Shown here: piece after piece, positions 33,217-41,666 of the stretch
Numbering within the stretch: the first letter of the stretch is position 1
How the letters are laid out: the number at the start of each line of letters is the position of its first letter
Assembly (NCBI RefSeq): GCF_900100535.1
Contig: NZ_FNDG01000029.1
Coordinates: 1-55,244 of the forward strand
Source: Phytopseudomonas flavescens
GTDB taxonomy: Bacteria > Pseudomonadota > Gammaproteobacteria > Pseudomonadales > Pseudomonadaceae
Length of the DNA: 55,244 nucleotides
Reading direction: 5' to 3'
Made by a program: the position numbers and the translations under genes
The notes under the pieces: model-generated
What the model saw: only the letters and a program-made list of their open reading frames with translations
Databases searched by the model: none
What the model was told of the DNA's origin: nothing

Positions 33217-34069
33217 TGCAATCCCCAGCCAAGACCGCACCACGACCTTCCTGATCGCGCAGATCAGCGATCTGCACCTCAAGGCCGGCGGCAAGCTGAG
33301 CTATGGCGTGGTCGATACCCTCGCGGCGCTGCGCCGCGCGGTCGATCATTTGAACGCCAGCCACCCACGTCCGGATATCGTGGTCATCAGCGGCGATCTG
33401 GTGGATTTCGGTCAGCCGGACGAGTACGCCGTGCTGCGCCCCGAGCTGCAGCGCCTGGCCATGCCCTATTACTTGGTGCCCGGCAACCACGATGATCGCG
33501 CGCACCTGCTGTCGGCATTCGCCGATCACGCGTATCTGCCGTCGTCGCCACAGGCGCCACTGGACTGGGTGGTCGATAGCCATCCGCTGCGCCTGATCGG
33601 CCTGGATACCAGCATCCCCGGCTGCCATGGCGGGCGGTTGCAGGATAGCCAACTGGACTGGCTGGACGGGCAGCTCGCGCGGCGCCCCGAGGTGCCGACC
33701 CTGTTGATCCTCCACCACCCGCCGTTCATCAGCGGCATCGGCCACATGGATCTTCAACCCTTCGGCAATGCGGCGGCTCTGCAGCGGGTGATCGCTGGCC
33801 ACCCGCAGGTCGAGCGCCTGCTCTGCGGGCACCTGCACCGCTCGATACAACGGCGTTTCGCCGGCAGCCTGAGCTGCGTGTGCCCCGGCATTTCCCACCA
33901 GATCGTGCTGGACCTGCAGCCTGCCGCGCCTGCTCACTTCAACCTGGAGCCGCCTGGCTACCTGCTGCACCACTGGCACGCGGAGCATGGTCTGGTCACG
34001 CACACCGGGGTGTTCGGTGAATACCCCGGGCCGTATCCGTTCTACGACGCTGACGGCCTGATCGACTGA
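33209..34069 (+). CDS. Class III metallophosphodiesterase (CpdA/GpdQ-like)
   Basis: 286-residue calcineurin-type phosphoesterase. All metal-binding motifs are present: ISDLHL (D21, H23), ISGDLVDFG, VPGNHDD, LHHPPF and CGHLHRS. Proteins of this class cleave cyclic nucleotides or glycerophosphodiesters. No signal peptide, so it acts in the cytoplasm. Being the last gene of an ABC importer operon, overlapping the ATPase gene by 8 bases, it probably processes the imported compound, most simply a phosphodiester. A cAMP-phosphodiesterase role is possible but fits the context less well. Confidence 0.8.
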   Translation: MPDAIPSQDRTTTFLIAQISDLHLKAGGKLSYGVVDTLAALRRAVDHLNASHPRPDIVVISGDLVDFGQPDEYAVLRPELQRLAMPYYLVPGNHDDRAHLLSAFADHAYLPSSPQAPLDWVVDSHPLRLIGLDTSIPGCHGGRLQDSQLDWLDGQLARRPEVPTLLILHHPPFISGIGHMDLQPFGNAAALQRVIAGHPQVERLLCGHLHRSIQRRFAGSLSCVCPGISHQIVLDLQPAAPAHFNLEPPGYLLHHWHAEHGLVTHTGVFGEYPGPYPFYDADGLID

Positions 34070-34081
34070 GCGAGGAGACTC

Positions 34082-34147
34082 CTGGGTATCGCTGCGCTCA
34101 ACCGCAGGCTACGACCTGTAGCCCGGGGCGAGCGCAGCGATACCCAG
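34082..34147. repeat. REP-like palindrome family C, intact copy
   Basis: CTGGGTATCGCTGCGCTC (34082-34099) and GAGCGCAGCGATACCCAG (34130-34147) are perfect 18-bp inverted arms. Inside them GGCTAC (34107-34112) pairs with GTAGCC (34118-34123). The whole can fold as a long cruciform or RNA hairpin right after the phosphodiesterase gene. Related copies lie at 27685-27740 and 50932-51006. Confidence 0.85.
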
Positions 34148-34158
34148 TGTCAAAGACG

Positions 34159-34258
34159 TTACTTCGTCGCCTTGAGCACCACGAACTTCGGCGTGGCCGC
34201 CACCTGCTCCACACCCCGGAACAAGCGCGCCAGCTTGGGTGGCCGCCCAGGCGGCAAT
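34159..34258 (-). pseudogene. Duplicated 3' end of rlmG
   Basis: Read on minus, about 80 bases encode KLARLFRGVEQVAATPKFV and VLKATK with the stop at 34159-34161. This equals the last 25 residues of the rlmG product at 51216-52334, and the DNA is nearly identical over that stretch. Farther upstream in the reading direction the similarity fades within 20 bases. The fragment has no start and cannot be functional. It abuts an intact family C palindrome 11 bases away. Confidence 0.85.
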
Positions 34259-34396
34259 TACTGACTATTCAGAGAACGTTTTATTCTTTTTGGTTATATT
34301 TTTCTTATATTTAATTCCTTCCTTGCCGATACCCGCCTGGTGCACATTTCATGCCTTTGAGCAAGCCGATGCGTGCCGCATGCAGGGAGCCAGTCT

Positions 34397-34903
34397 ATGA
34401 GTAGCGATGTTCGGCGCAGCTTGATCGCGCGCATGTTCCAGCGCGATTACGGCTGGTTGTGTGGGCGCATGAACAGGGCACTGGGTTGTCCGCATAGTGC
34501 CCAGGACATCGCCTCGGAAACCTTCCTGCGGATCCTGACCCTGCCGGACCCGAGCGCCATCCGCGAACCTCGGGCACTGCTGACCACCATCGCGCGGCGC
34601 CTGATGTACGAGAGCTGGCGGCGCCAGGATCTGGAGCGGGCCTACCTGGAAGCGCTCGCGCAGTCACCCGATGGGCCTCACCCGTCACCCGAGGAGCAGG
34701 CGCTGCTGATGGAAACCCTGGTGCAGGTCGACCACCTGCTCGACGGCCTGTCGGCGCGGGCAAAGGCCGCCTTTCTCTGCCATCAGCTCGATGGTCTGAC
34801 CTATGCCCAGATCGGCGAGCAGCTTGGCGTGTCCACCAGCCGCGTACAGCAGTACATGGCCGAAGCGTTCAAACGTTGCTATCTGGCCATGGCCGAACAA
34901 TGA
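34397..34903 (+). CDS. ECF sigma factor, FecI-type, of the peptide-transport island
   Basis: 168-residue sigma factor. Region 2: DYGWLCGRMNRALGCPHSAQDIASETFLRIL (residues 14-44) and ALLTTIARRLMYESWRRQDLE. Region 4: LDGLTYAQIGEQLGVSTSRVQQYMAEAFKRCYLAM (about 134-164). ATG 34397 follows GGGAGC; its stop overlaps the FecR start (ATGA). It likely directs transcription of the receptor genes at 37993 and 42190, perhaps the whole island, when signalled through FecR. Confidence 0.9.
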   Translation: MSSDVRRSLIARMFQRDYGWLCGRMNRALGCPHSAQDIASETFLRILTLPDPSAIREPRALLTTIARRLMYESWRRQDLERAYLEALAQSPDGPHPSPEEQALLMETLVQVDHLLDGLSARAKAAFLCHQLDGLTYAQIGEQLGVSTSRVQQYMAEAFKRCYLAMAEQ

Positions 34904-35835
34904 ATGCTCGTCGGCCAGATGAGCTCATCATCGACGAAGCGGCGCAATGGCTGGCCTTGCTGCAGTCCGGCCAGGCCAATGCCGCCGAGCTCCAGGCTTT
35001 CGCGCAGTGGCGTGACAGCGATATCCGGCATGCCGAGGTGTTCGCCGCGATGGGCGGCGGGTTGGGAACGCTGGATGTCCAGGCACTGCAACGCATGCCG
35101 CGTGACAGGCTGCTGCATACCTTGAACGCGCCTTCCGGCCGGCGGCGCTTCCTCGGCACGGGGCTGGTGGTGATGCTCGGTCTGGGGCTGGGCTACCGCA
35201 TTCTCGGCGAGGACGATGTCATAACGACCACCACGGCCCAGCGCCTGCAGCTCACCCTGGAGGACGGCAGCAAACTGACGATCAATGCGCGCAGCTGGGT
35301 TCGCACGCAATTCGACGCGAGCCAGCGTTTGTTGCACTTGCAACAAGGCGAACTGCTGGTGGACGTCGCCAAGGATGCCCAGCGGCCCTTCGTGGTACAG
35401 AGCGAGCGCGGGCGCATGCGCGCCCTGGGGACGCGTTTCCTGGTGCGCGAGGAGAAGGCGGCCACGCATATCGTCATGTTCCATTCGCAGGTGGAAATCG
35501 TCACCAACGGCGGGACGCGCCAACTGATCAAGGCGGGGGAGTTCGCCCGCTTCGACGCCGAGCGGATTCTCGAGCTGGGTACCGCCAGCGGCAGCGAAGG
35601 TGCCTGGACTGGCGGACATCTGGAAGTGCGCGATCAGCCGTTGGGCGAGGTGATCGACAGTATGCGGCCCTACCGGCGGGGGATCGTGCAGGTTTCGCCG
35701 CAGGTCGCGCAGTTGCGCCTGAGCGGCATCTATCCGCTCGACGACAGCGACCTCAGCCTGCAACTGCTGGAAGAGTCATTGCCCATCCACATCAGTTATA
35801 GAACCCCGTACTGGGTCGTTATCGAAGAGCGCTGA
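34900..35835 (+). CDS. FecR-type anti-sigma regulator of the peptide-transport island
   Basis: 311-residue membrane regulator. N-terminal DUF4880 (ELIIDEAAQWLALLQSGQANAAELQAF), a transmembrane helix near residue 90 (FLGTGLVVMLGLGLGYRIL), FecR domain (AQRLQLTLEDGSKLTINARSWVRTQF, then GELLVDVAKDAQRPF) and a C-terminal STN-like segment (LGEVIDSMRPYRRGIVQV...). It overlaps the sigma gene by 4 bases. Its periplasmic part should contact the STN domains of the two receptors downstream, which are nearly the same, so either receptor could trigger it. Confidence 0.9.
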   Translation: MNARRPDELIIDEAAQWLALLQSGQANAAELQAFAQWRDSDIRHAEVFAAMGGGLGTLDVQALQRMPRDRLLHTLNAPSGRRRFLGTGLVVMLGLGLGYRILGEDDVITTTTAQRLQLTLEDGSKLTINARSWVRTQFDASQRLLHLQQGELLVDVAKDAQRPFVVQSERGRMRALGTRFLVREEKAATHIVMFHSQVEIVTNGGTRQLIKAGEFARFDAERILELGTASGSEGAWTGGHLEVRDQPLGEVIDSMRPYRRGIVQVSPQVAQLRLSGIYPLDDSDLSLQLLEESLPIHISYRTPYWVVIEER

Positions 35836-35930
35836 AGCGCTACGTCGGCAGGCTCGATGGCCACGCAGTGCGGTGCGGCAGACCTTCAATGCCGTTGGCC
35901 GTTTCCGGAAGGCAGCGACAGCGATGATGG

Positions 35931-35938
35931 CCTATAAA
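35931..35938 (+). promoter_or_regulatory. Candidate -10 (CCTATAAA) of the ABC exporter unit
   Basis: CCTATAAA also occurs before both receptor genes (37932-37939, 42129-42136) and before the yejA-like gene (45217-45224). No shared -35 is evident, so a common sigma factor is a suggestion only. Confidence 0.3.
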
Positions 35939-36031
35939 AAATCGCTGTTCGCTGCACAAGAAAATGTATCGCCGGCCGCTCGAGCAATCGTTGGCCGCGT
36001 TGACTTTATCGCAACATCATCAGGACGCTTC

Positions 36032-37870
36032 GTGAGCCGACCTTCCCACGCCATACCGCGATTGCCCCACAGTCCCGCCGCCTTCGTCTGGCATTACGTG
36101 CACGCCTACCCGGTCTGGTATCTGCTGATCCTCGGTCTGCAGCTGGGCGCGGCGATCAGCGCCACTCTGATCCCCTACGCCATCGGCCAGCTGACCACGG
36201 CGATCAGCGATGGCATCTGGCGAGGCAGTGAGGTGTTGCACCAGAGTTCGGCTGCGGTGGGCGTGTTGGCGCTGTTCGCCGCCCTGGCGATAATTTTCGA
36301 ACGGGCTAACGGCGCGGTGCTCATCGTCATACGGCCCCGGCAGAAGCGGCGCATCACCGGTGATCTGTTCGCGTACCTGCGGCGTCATTCGCACCGCTAC
36401 TTCGCCGAGCATTTCGCCGGCAGTCTGTCGCAGCGGGTCAGCGAAACCACCCTGGGGGTTCTGGATATCCTGTTCCTGGTCAGCGTCGAGCTATTGCCCA
36501 TCCTCACCACGCTGGTCGTGTCCCTGGTGCTGCTGAGCCTGGCCTCGCCGTGGCTGGGCGCCAGCCTGCTGGCCTGGACGCTGCTGTTCGTGGGCATTTC
36601 CTATTGCCTGGCGCGTCGGGCGCAGCCCTTTGCCAAAGCCCATGCCGAGGCGCGCAGCCGCACCAGCGGCAATCTGGTCGATACCATCACCAACCTCGCC
36701 AGCGTGCGCCTGTTTGCCCGCGGCGACTATGAACAGCGCTACCTCGATGGTTACTTGTGCAGCGAAAAGGCCGCCGCCCGGCGCTCGTTCTGGTTCATGG
36801 AGCGCATTCGCTGGTTCCAGGATGCGATGGCCCTGCTGCTGCGCCTCGGGCTGGTGGTGCTGGCTCTGCATCTCTGGGGGCGTGGGCAGATCAATGTCGG
36901 TGAATTCGTGATGACCGTCACCCTGGGCATGCTGATCGTGACCAATGCCCGGTTTCTCAGTTATCAGTTCCTGCACTTCTTCGAAGCCAGCGGCAATATC
37001 GAGAATGGCGTGCGCACCTTGCTGCAGCCCCACGATATGCGCGACCTGGAGCAGGCGCAGGATCGGCAGGTGCCGGGAGCGGATATCGAGCTGCGCGACC
37101 TGACCTTCGGCTACGACCCCGAACGCCCGATCTTCCAGCAGGTGAACCTGCATATCCCCGCCGGACAGCGGGTCGGTGTGGTGGGCTATTCGGGGTCGGG
37201 CAAGTCGACCTTGCTGAGCCTGCTGCTGCGCCTGTACGACCCCCAGCAGGGCGCCGTGCTACTGGGCGGCGTGGACATTCGCAGCCTGACTCAGGATGCC
37301 CTGCACCGGCAGATCAGCCTGATCCCCCAGGAGCCCGGCCTGTTCCACCGCAGTCTGGCCGAGAACATCGGCTACGGCCGGCCGGATGCCAGCGCCGAAG
37401 CGATCCACGACGCGGCGCGCCAGGCCTATGCCGACACGTTCATCCGCGACATTCCCGACGGCTACGAGACGCTGGTCGGCGAGCGCGGGGTCAAACTCTC
37501 CGGTGGCCAGCGCCAGCGTGTGGCCATCGCCCGCGTGCTGCTCAAGGATGCGCCGGTGCTGATCATGGACGAAGCCACCTCGAGCCTGGATTCGCACACC
37601 GAGCACATCATCCAGCAAAGCCTCGAGTGGATCATGGGCGACAAGACGGTGATCGTGGTGGCGCACCGGCTGTCCACCATCGCCCAACTGGATCGCATCC
37701 TGGTGTTCGACCAGGGGCGGATCGTCGAAGATGGCAGCCATTCCGACCTGCTCGCCCGCGGCGGTATCTACCACAGCCTCTGGGCACACCAGAGCGATGG
37801 GCGCATCCACGATGAGGGGCGTGCACCGGCGGCGGATCAGGTTCGCGACGAGCCGACGGCGCAGCGCTGA
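36032..37870 (+). CDS. ABC exporter (fused membrane and ATPase domains)
   Basis: 612-residue type I ABC exporter half-transporter. About six transmembrane helices in residues 25-330, then the ATPase with Walker A GYSGSGKST, Q-loop LIPQEPGLFH, signature LSGGQRQRVAIARVL, Walker B VLIMDEATSSLD and H-loop VAHRLSTI. Start set at GTG 36032 with AGGA 6 bases upstream, which gives the usual family length; the open frame begins 53 codons earlier but over promoter-like sequence. Such exporters move peptides, siderophores or lipids out of the cytoplasm. Lying between FecIR and the receptors, it may export the same class of compound the receptors import, or pump it out for immunity. No peptidase C39 domain. 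Confidence 0.87.
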   Translation: MSRPSHAIPRLPHSPAAFVWHYVHAYPVWYLLILGLQLGAAISATLIPYAIGQLTTAISDGIWRGSEVLHQSSAAVGVLALFAALAIIFERANGAVLIVIRPRQKRRITGDLFAYLRRHSHRYFAEHFAGSLSQRVSETTLGVLDILFLVSVELLPILTTLVVSLVLLSLASPWLGASLLAWTLLFVGISYCLARRAQPFAKAHAEARSRTSGNLVDTITNLASVRLFARGDYEQRYLDGYLCSEKAAARRSFWFMERIRWFQDAMALLLRLGLVVLALHLWGRGQINVGEFVMTVTLGMLIVTNARFLSYQFLHFFEASGNIENGVRTLLQPHDMRDLEQAQDRQVPGADIELRDLTFGYDPERPIFQQVNLHIPAGQRVGVVGYSGSGKSTLLSLLLRLYDPQQGAVLLGGVDIRSLTQDALHRQISLIPQEPGLFHRSLAENIGYGRPDASAEAIHDAARQAYADTFIRDIPDGYETLVGERGVKLSGGQRQRVAIARVLLKDAPVLIMDEATSSLDSHTEHIIQQSLEWIMGDKTVIVVAHRLSTIAQLDRILVFDQGRIVEDGSHSDLLARGGIYHSLWAHQSDGRIHDEGRAPAADQVRDEPTAQR

Positions 37871-37900
37871 GCGCCGGGATGCCGGCCCCTTGCTTCGACC

Positions 37901-38326
37901 ATAAGCTCATAGCCCAACGGTCTAGCCTCGCCCTATAAAACGCTCAGGTCGGCTGCTCATCCCTTGTGACACAACCAACAAGGGATTACCCAATGCAACC
38001 GATCTCCTTTCATCGTCATTCGCTGGCGGTGCTTTCCCTGTCCGTGGCGCTTGGTATGGGCGTACAGAGCGACAAGATACAGGCGCAGAGCAGCGTGACC
38101 ACGGACAACCAGCAACTGCAGTTCGACGTGCCGGCCGGCTCCCTGGATCAGGTGCTGCTGGGCATCTCGCGCCAGGCCGGGCAACTGATCTCCTTCCAGC
38201 AGAGCCTGGTACAGGGCCGCAGCAGCCCGGCGATCCGGGGCGCGCTGAGCGTCGAGCAGGCCATCGAGCGGGCCTTGCAAGACAGCGATCTGCGGGTACG
38301 GCATGGTGAGCGCGGTTGGAGTGTGG
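37901..38326 (+). repeat. Direct repeat, copy 1: promoter, leader, signal peptide and STN of receptor 1
   Basis: From 37901 the sequence runs in register with 42098-42523 (offset 4197). In the 92 bases before the ATG I see only two differences, and similarity stays high through the signal peptide and STN-coding region, then stops near codon 112. The conserved upstream part suggests shared regulation or recent gene conversion. Confidence 0.9.
37959..37986 (+). promoter_or_regulatory. Ribosome-site-masking hairpin before receptor 1
   Basis: ATCCCTTG (37959-37966) and CAAGGGAT (37979-37986) form a perfect 8-bp stem with a 12-base loop. The Shine-Dalgarno AAGGGA is inside the right arm, 7 bases before ATG 37993. 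In mRNA the stem would block initiation until opened. The same hairpin occurs before receptor 2 at 42156-42183. Confidence 0.75.
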
Positions 38327-40914
38327 AGGCTTCGGCGGTTACACCGAACAGCGCAAATGTCGCAGCGACTGATACTGCCCTTGCCCGGGTGGTCGTGACC
38401 GGATCCAATATTCGTCGTGCCGAGGCAGAGGGTTCCAGCCCGGTGCAAGTGATTGATGCTGAACAAATCGAGAAAAGTGGCAAATCGACTTTGCCCGAAC
38501 TGCTGCGCTCCATTTCCGCCAACAGCGGACAGAGCTTCAACGAACAATTCACCAGTAGTTTCTCCACGGGCTCGTCGGGGGTCGCCTTACGTGGACTGTC
38601 GCAGAAGAACACGCTGATTCTGGTCAATGGTCGACGGCTGGCGAACTACGGTTTTGCGCAGAATTTGCAGGACACCTTTGTCAATCTGAACTCGCTGCCC
38701 AAGAGTATGGTGGAACGCATCGAAGTGCTCAAGGATGGTGCTTCTGCGGTATATGGCTCCGATGCCATCGCTGGTGTGATCAACATCATCACCCGCCAGG
38801 ATATTCAGGGGCTGACCGTGGGCGGAGACCTGGGAACCTCGGACGAGGGCGGTGCTGGCTCGCAGAGTTTCAAGGTGTTGGGTGGTGCGGGTGATTTTGT
38901 GGACGATGGCTACAATTTTTCCTTTACCTTCGACGGCTATCAGCGCGATCAACTCAATGCCGATGATCGTCATCAGACGCGCAGTGGCAACTTCAGCAAT
39001 CGTCCAGGGGGTGGGGCCTACGATGGTTGGGGGATCGCCGGGCGCTTTATCCGCCAAGGGCCGCAGGGACAGTACACCGAAGCCTTGCCCACTTGCCCCT
39101 TCGGCTCCAGCCGTGTGGAAAATGCCGCATTGGGCAGTACTACACCCGGCTCATCCTGCGCCTTCAATGGCCAGTCCTACAAAACACTGTTTCCCGAAAC
39201 GGAGCGTTACCAAAGTTACTTCAGCGGTCGGGTGCAACTAGCCAATGACGTTGAAGCGTTCGGTGAGGCCATCTACACCGAGAGCCGCAATGCATCGATT
39301 TTTGGGGCGCCGTATTCCGTCACCAGTAATACCACTGTCTACGATCCAGAAACGGGAGGGCTCGTGCCGGCCTATTCGAATGTGCTGCCAGTGGGCCATC
39401 CGAGTAACCCCTATGGCGAGGATGTCCAGATTCAATACAACCTGGGCGACCTCGGGCGCCGCGACAAGGTCAACAAGAATCGGTTTTTCCGTGGACTGGC
39501 TGGGCTGCGCGGCGACTGGCATGCCTGGGAGTGGGAAACCACTGCCTATCAAACGGTCAGCCGCGAACGGGAGAACACCAAGAACTTCCTCAGTGCCTGG
39601 GGATTGCGTGAAGTGCTCGCCGATGGCAGCTACAATTTTCTCGAGCCGTCGCAAAACAGTGCCGCGACAATAGACAAACTGCGTATCGGCACCGAGCGTC
39701 AGGCGCGTTCCTCCACCAGCGCCGTCGATCTGAAGATGGTCAATGCGGAATTCTTCGATCTGCCTGCTGGCCCGGTCGGATTCGCCTGGGGCAGCGAGGC
39801 GAGGCGCGAACGTATCCGTTCGGAAACACCTGACGAGATCCTCAGTGGCGAGCAGGTATCCCCGGCTATTGCCGACATCGATGGCGCCCGCACCGTAAAG
39901 GCGGTCTATGGCGAATTCAACATCCCCCTACTGGACAATCTGGAGGTTGACATCGCGGGCCGTACCGATTGGTACAGTGATTTTGGCCGCGCCTTTTCGC
40001 CCAAATATGGCATCCGCTGGCAGGTGGCTCCGGAACTCCTGGTAAGAGGGGCATTTTCCAGGGGCTTCCGGGCGCCCTCGCTACCTGAAGTCGCCGATAG
40101 CACCAGCGTCGCCTATGGCGGTGTGGTGGATGCCCGAGATCCTGACCGCCCCGGCGCTGTAGTCAGCCCGACTCGCATTATCGCCGGTAATCCCGATCTC
40201 CAGCCGGAACGCTCGAAGAACGTCAACCTGGGCGTGGTCATATCGCCTACGCCGTTGACCAGCCTCAGCGTCGATTACTATCACATCAAGCAGCGCAATG
40301 TGATCGACACCAATAGCAACCAGTGGGTAGTCGACAACGAGGATAGCCATCCACAGGACGTGATACGCGACGAGCGCGGTAAGTTGGTCACCATCTACAA
40401 CCGTTTCCAGAACCTTTCCAATCTGGTTACTGACGGCTTCGACCTGGAGCTCAACCAGCGGATACCCACCGCCGGCTACGGCGATTTCAGTGTCAATGGC
40501 AACTGGACTTATGTACGGAACTGGCGCTGGCAGCCAGCTGCCGGGCAGCCTCTGCAGGACGCGGCTGGTAGCAACTATCCCTATGCCTTCCCGAAATGGA
40601 AGGGAACCACCGCCCTGACCTGGGCTTATGGCGATTGGAGCAACACCCTGACCTGGTACTACACCGGTGGCTACAAGCAGGCCTATCAGAGTGACTACCC
40701 GGGTTCCAAAGGACGTATCGAGGCTTACAACCAATTCGATTGGACCCTGCGTTATGGCGGCTTCAAGGATCTCACGCTGTTCGCCAGCATCAATAATCTG
40801 GAAAACAAGACCCCGCCCTACGATCCTGTCTACAGCACGACATACAGCGACTATACCCAGTACGACTTGCTGGGGCGTTATTTCAAGGCGGGGTTTGAAT
40901 ACAGGTTTTTCTGA
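37993..40914 (+). CDS. TonB-dependent receptor 1 with STN domain
   Basis: 973-residue outer-membrane receptor. Signal peptide to about residue 32 (IQAQ); STN domain about 43-100 (LQFDVPAGSLDQVLLGISRQ, ALSVEQAIERAL); TonB-box-like ALARVVVTGSNI; plug with LRGLSQKNTLILVNGRRLANYG, MVERIEVLKDGASAVYGSDAIAG; barrel ending FKAGFEYRFF. The LVNGRR/YGSDAIAG pattern belongs to a broad TBDT class common in Xanthomonas and Caulobacter for oligomeric or peptide ligands, unlike ferric-siderophore receptors. ATG 37993 has AAGGGA inside a hairpin. A GCCAGGGG/CCCCTGGC stem follows the stop. With receptor 2 it shares leader and STN, so both should talk to the FecR at 34900. Confidence 0.9.
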   Translation: MQPISFHRHSLAVLSLSVALGMGVQSDKIQAQSSVTTDNQQLQFDVPAGSLDQVLLGISRQAGQLISFQQSLVQGRSSPAIRGALSVEQAIERALQDSDLRVRHGERGWSVEASAVTPNSANVAATDTALARVVVTGSNIRRAEAEGSSPVQVIDAEQIEKSGKSTLPELLRSISANSGQSFNEQFTSSFSTGSSGVALRGLSQKNTLILVNGRRLANYGFAQNLQDTFVNLNSLPKSMVERIEVLKDGASAVYGSDAIAGVINIITRQDIQGLTVGGDLGTSDEGGAGSQSFKVLGGAGDFVDDGYNFSFTFDGYQRDQLNADDRHQTRSGNFSNRPGGGAYDGWGIAGRFIRQGPQGQYTEALPTCPFGSSRVENAALGSTTPGSSCAFNGQSYKTLFPETERYQSYFSGRVQLANDVEAFGEAIYTESRNASIFGAPYSVTSNTTVYDPETGGLVPAYSNVLPVGHPSNPYGEDVQIQYNLGDLGRRDKVNKNRFFRGLAGLRGDWHAWEWETTAYQTVSRERENTKNFLSAWGLREVLADGSYNFLEPSQNSAATIDKLRIGTERQARSSTSAVDLKMVNAEFFDLPAGPVGFAWGSEARRERIRSETPDEILSGEQVSPAIADIDGARTVKAVYGEFNIPLLDNLEVDIAGRTDWYSDFGRAFSPKYGIRWQVAPELLVRGAFSRGFRAPSLPEVADSTSVAYGGVVDARDPDRPGAVVSPTRIIAGNPDLQPERSKNVNLGVVISPTPLTSLSVDYYHIKQRNVIDTNSNQWVVDNEDSHPQDVIRDERGKLVTIYNRFQNLSNLVTDGFDLELNQRIPTAGYGDFSVNGNWTYVRNWRWQPAAGQPLQDAAGSNYPYAFPKWKGTTALTWAYGDWSNTLTWYYTGGYKQAYQSDYPGSKGRIEAYNQFDWTLRYGGFKDLTLFASINNLENKTPPYDPVYSTTYSDYTQYDLLGRYFKAGFEYRFF

Positions 40915-40921
40915 TAGGCCT

Positions 40922-40951
40922 GCCAGGGGAGGAAGGCCGTCCGCCCCTGGC
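40922..40951 (+). terminator. Stem-loop after receptor 1
   Basis: GCCAGGGG (40922-40929) and CCCCTGGC (40944-40951) form a perfect 8-bp GC-rich stem with a 14-base loop, 8 bases after the receptor stop. No T-run follows, so Rho-independent termination would be weak; it may protect the 3' end of the mRNA. Confidence 0.5.
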
Positions 40952-41037
40952 ATATACACAGCACGCATTTCTAAGGTCTGGCTGGAAAAAACAGCTTGGC
41001 GTACTCATCCATGCAATACCAAGGAGCCCCGCACTTC

Positions 41038-41592
41038 ATGCTCATCCATACCGAACGACTATTGATCCGCTCCTATGTGGCAGAGGATGCGCCAGCCTTG
41101 CACGAAGCGGCACAGGCCTCGATCAATACTGTCGGGCGCTGGCTCCCCTGGTGCGACACCAACTACTCACTCGCAGTCGCTGAGAGCTGGATCGCCCATT
41201 GCCAGCGCGCGCAAGAAAACAGTAGCGCCTTCAATCTAGGAATATTTCTGCGTGAATCTGGGCAGTTGTGCGGCAGTGTTGCGATAAATCAGGTTGATTA
41301 CGGTGCTGGCTGCGGAAAAATTGGCTATTGGCTACATCAAGACAAGCAAGGTTACGGTCTGGCCAGTGAAGCGGTGCGCGCCATCATCCCGTTTGGTTTC
41401 GATGAGCTGGGCCTGACGCGTCTGGAAATAGTGGTCGCTCTTGGCAACGAAGCCAGTCGACGAGTTGCCGAGCGTGTCGGTGCTCAGCGAGAGGGCATTG
41501 TCCCAGAGCGCCTGCCTCTACCCGGGGGCATTGCTGATGCCTGGGTTTACTCGCTCGATAGGAAGATCCTCCATTTCCTGAGGCAGGAATAG
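41038..41592 (+). CDS. GNAT acetyltransferase, RimJ/RimL-like
   Basis: 184-residue acetyltransferase. Typical RimL-like N-terminus (IHTERLLIRSYVAEDAPALHEA), the coenzyme A region GKIGYWLHQDKQGYGLASEAVRAII, and the late GLTRLEIVVALGNEASRRVAERVGAQREG. Start set at ATG 41038, with AGGAG 11 bases upstream; ATG 41011 is a possible longer start. RimL-like enzymes acetylate N-terminal or aminoacyl amino groups; one subgroup (the C-terminal domain of MccE) detoxifies processed microcin C. Placed between two TonB receptors and before a Yej-type importer, it may modify or neutralise an imported peptide, which is inference. Confidence 0.85.
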   Translation: MLIHTERLLIRSYVAEDAPALHEAAQASINTVGRWLPWCDTNYSLAVAESWIAHCQRAQENSSAFNLGIFLRESGQLCGSVAINQVDYGAGCGKIGYWLHQDKQGYGLASEAVRAIIPFGFDELGLTRLEIVVALGNEASRRVAERVGAQREGIVPERLPLPGGIADAWVYSLDRKILHFLRQE

Positions 41593-41666
41593 ATTCAAGC
41601 CGATTCCAACATTGCTCGGTACGAGCTGAAAACGACCCGCATCGACTTTTTGGAGCCAGCTGCAAC

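Larger units (their letters stand above)
34070..34396. other. Intergenic region with palindrome, rlmG fragment and AT-rich promoter zone
   Basis: 327 bases: a perfect family C palindrome, then a copy of the rlmG 3' end, then an AT-rich stretch (about 34258-34325) with several TATATT-like sequences that probably hold the promoter of the sigma factor gene. No gene of its own. Confidence 0.65.

Noticed and set aside
34258..34325. Fur box before the island sigma factor gene
   Set aside because: The stretch is AT-rich but no convincing GATAAT-type palindrome was found; it is described only as a promoter zone.
35836..36031. Possible lasso-peptide or other RiPP precursor before the ABC exporter
   Set aside because: No short frame with a ribosome site and leader/core pattern is present, and neither an asparagine-synthetase-like cyclase nor a transglutaminase-like leader peptidase is in the window, so a biosynthetic cluster is not supported.
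41038..41592. Direct assignment of the acetyltransferase as a microcin C immunity protein (MccE-like)
   Set aside because: Only the general RimL-like family can be seen; no microcin C biosynthesis genes are nearby, so this stays a hypothesis in the island finding.
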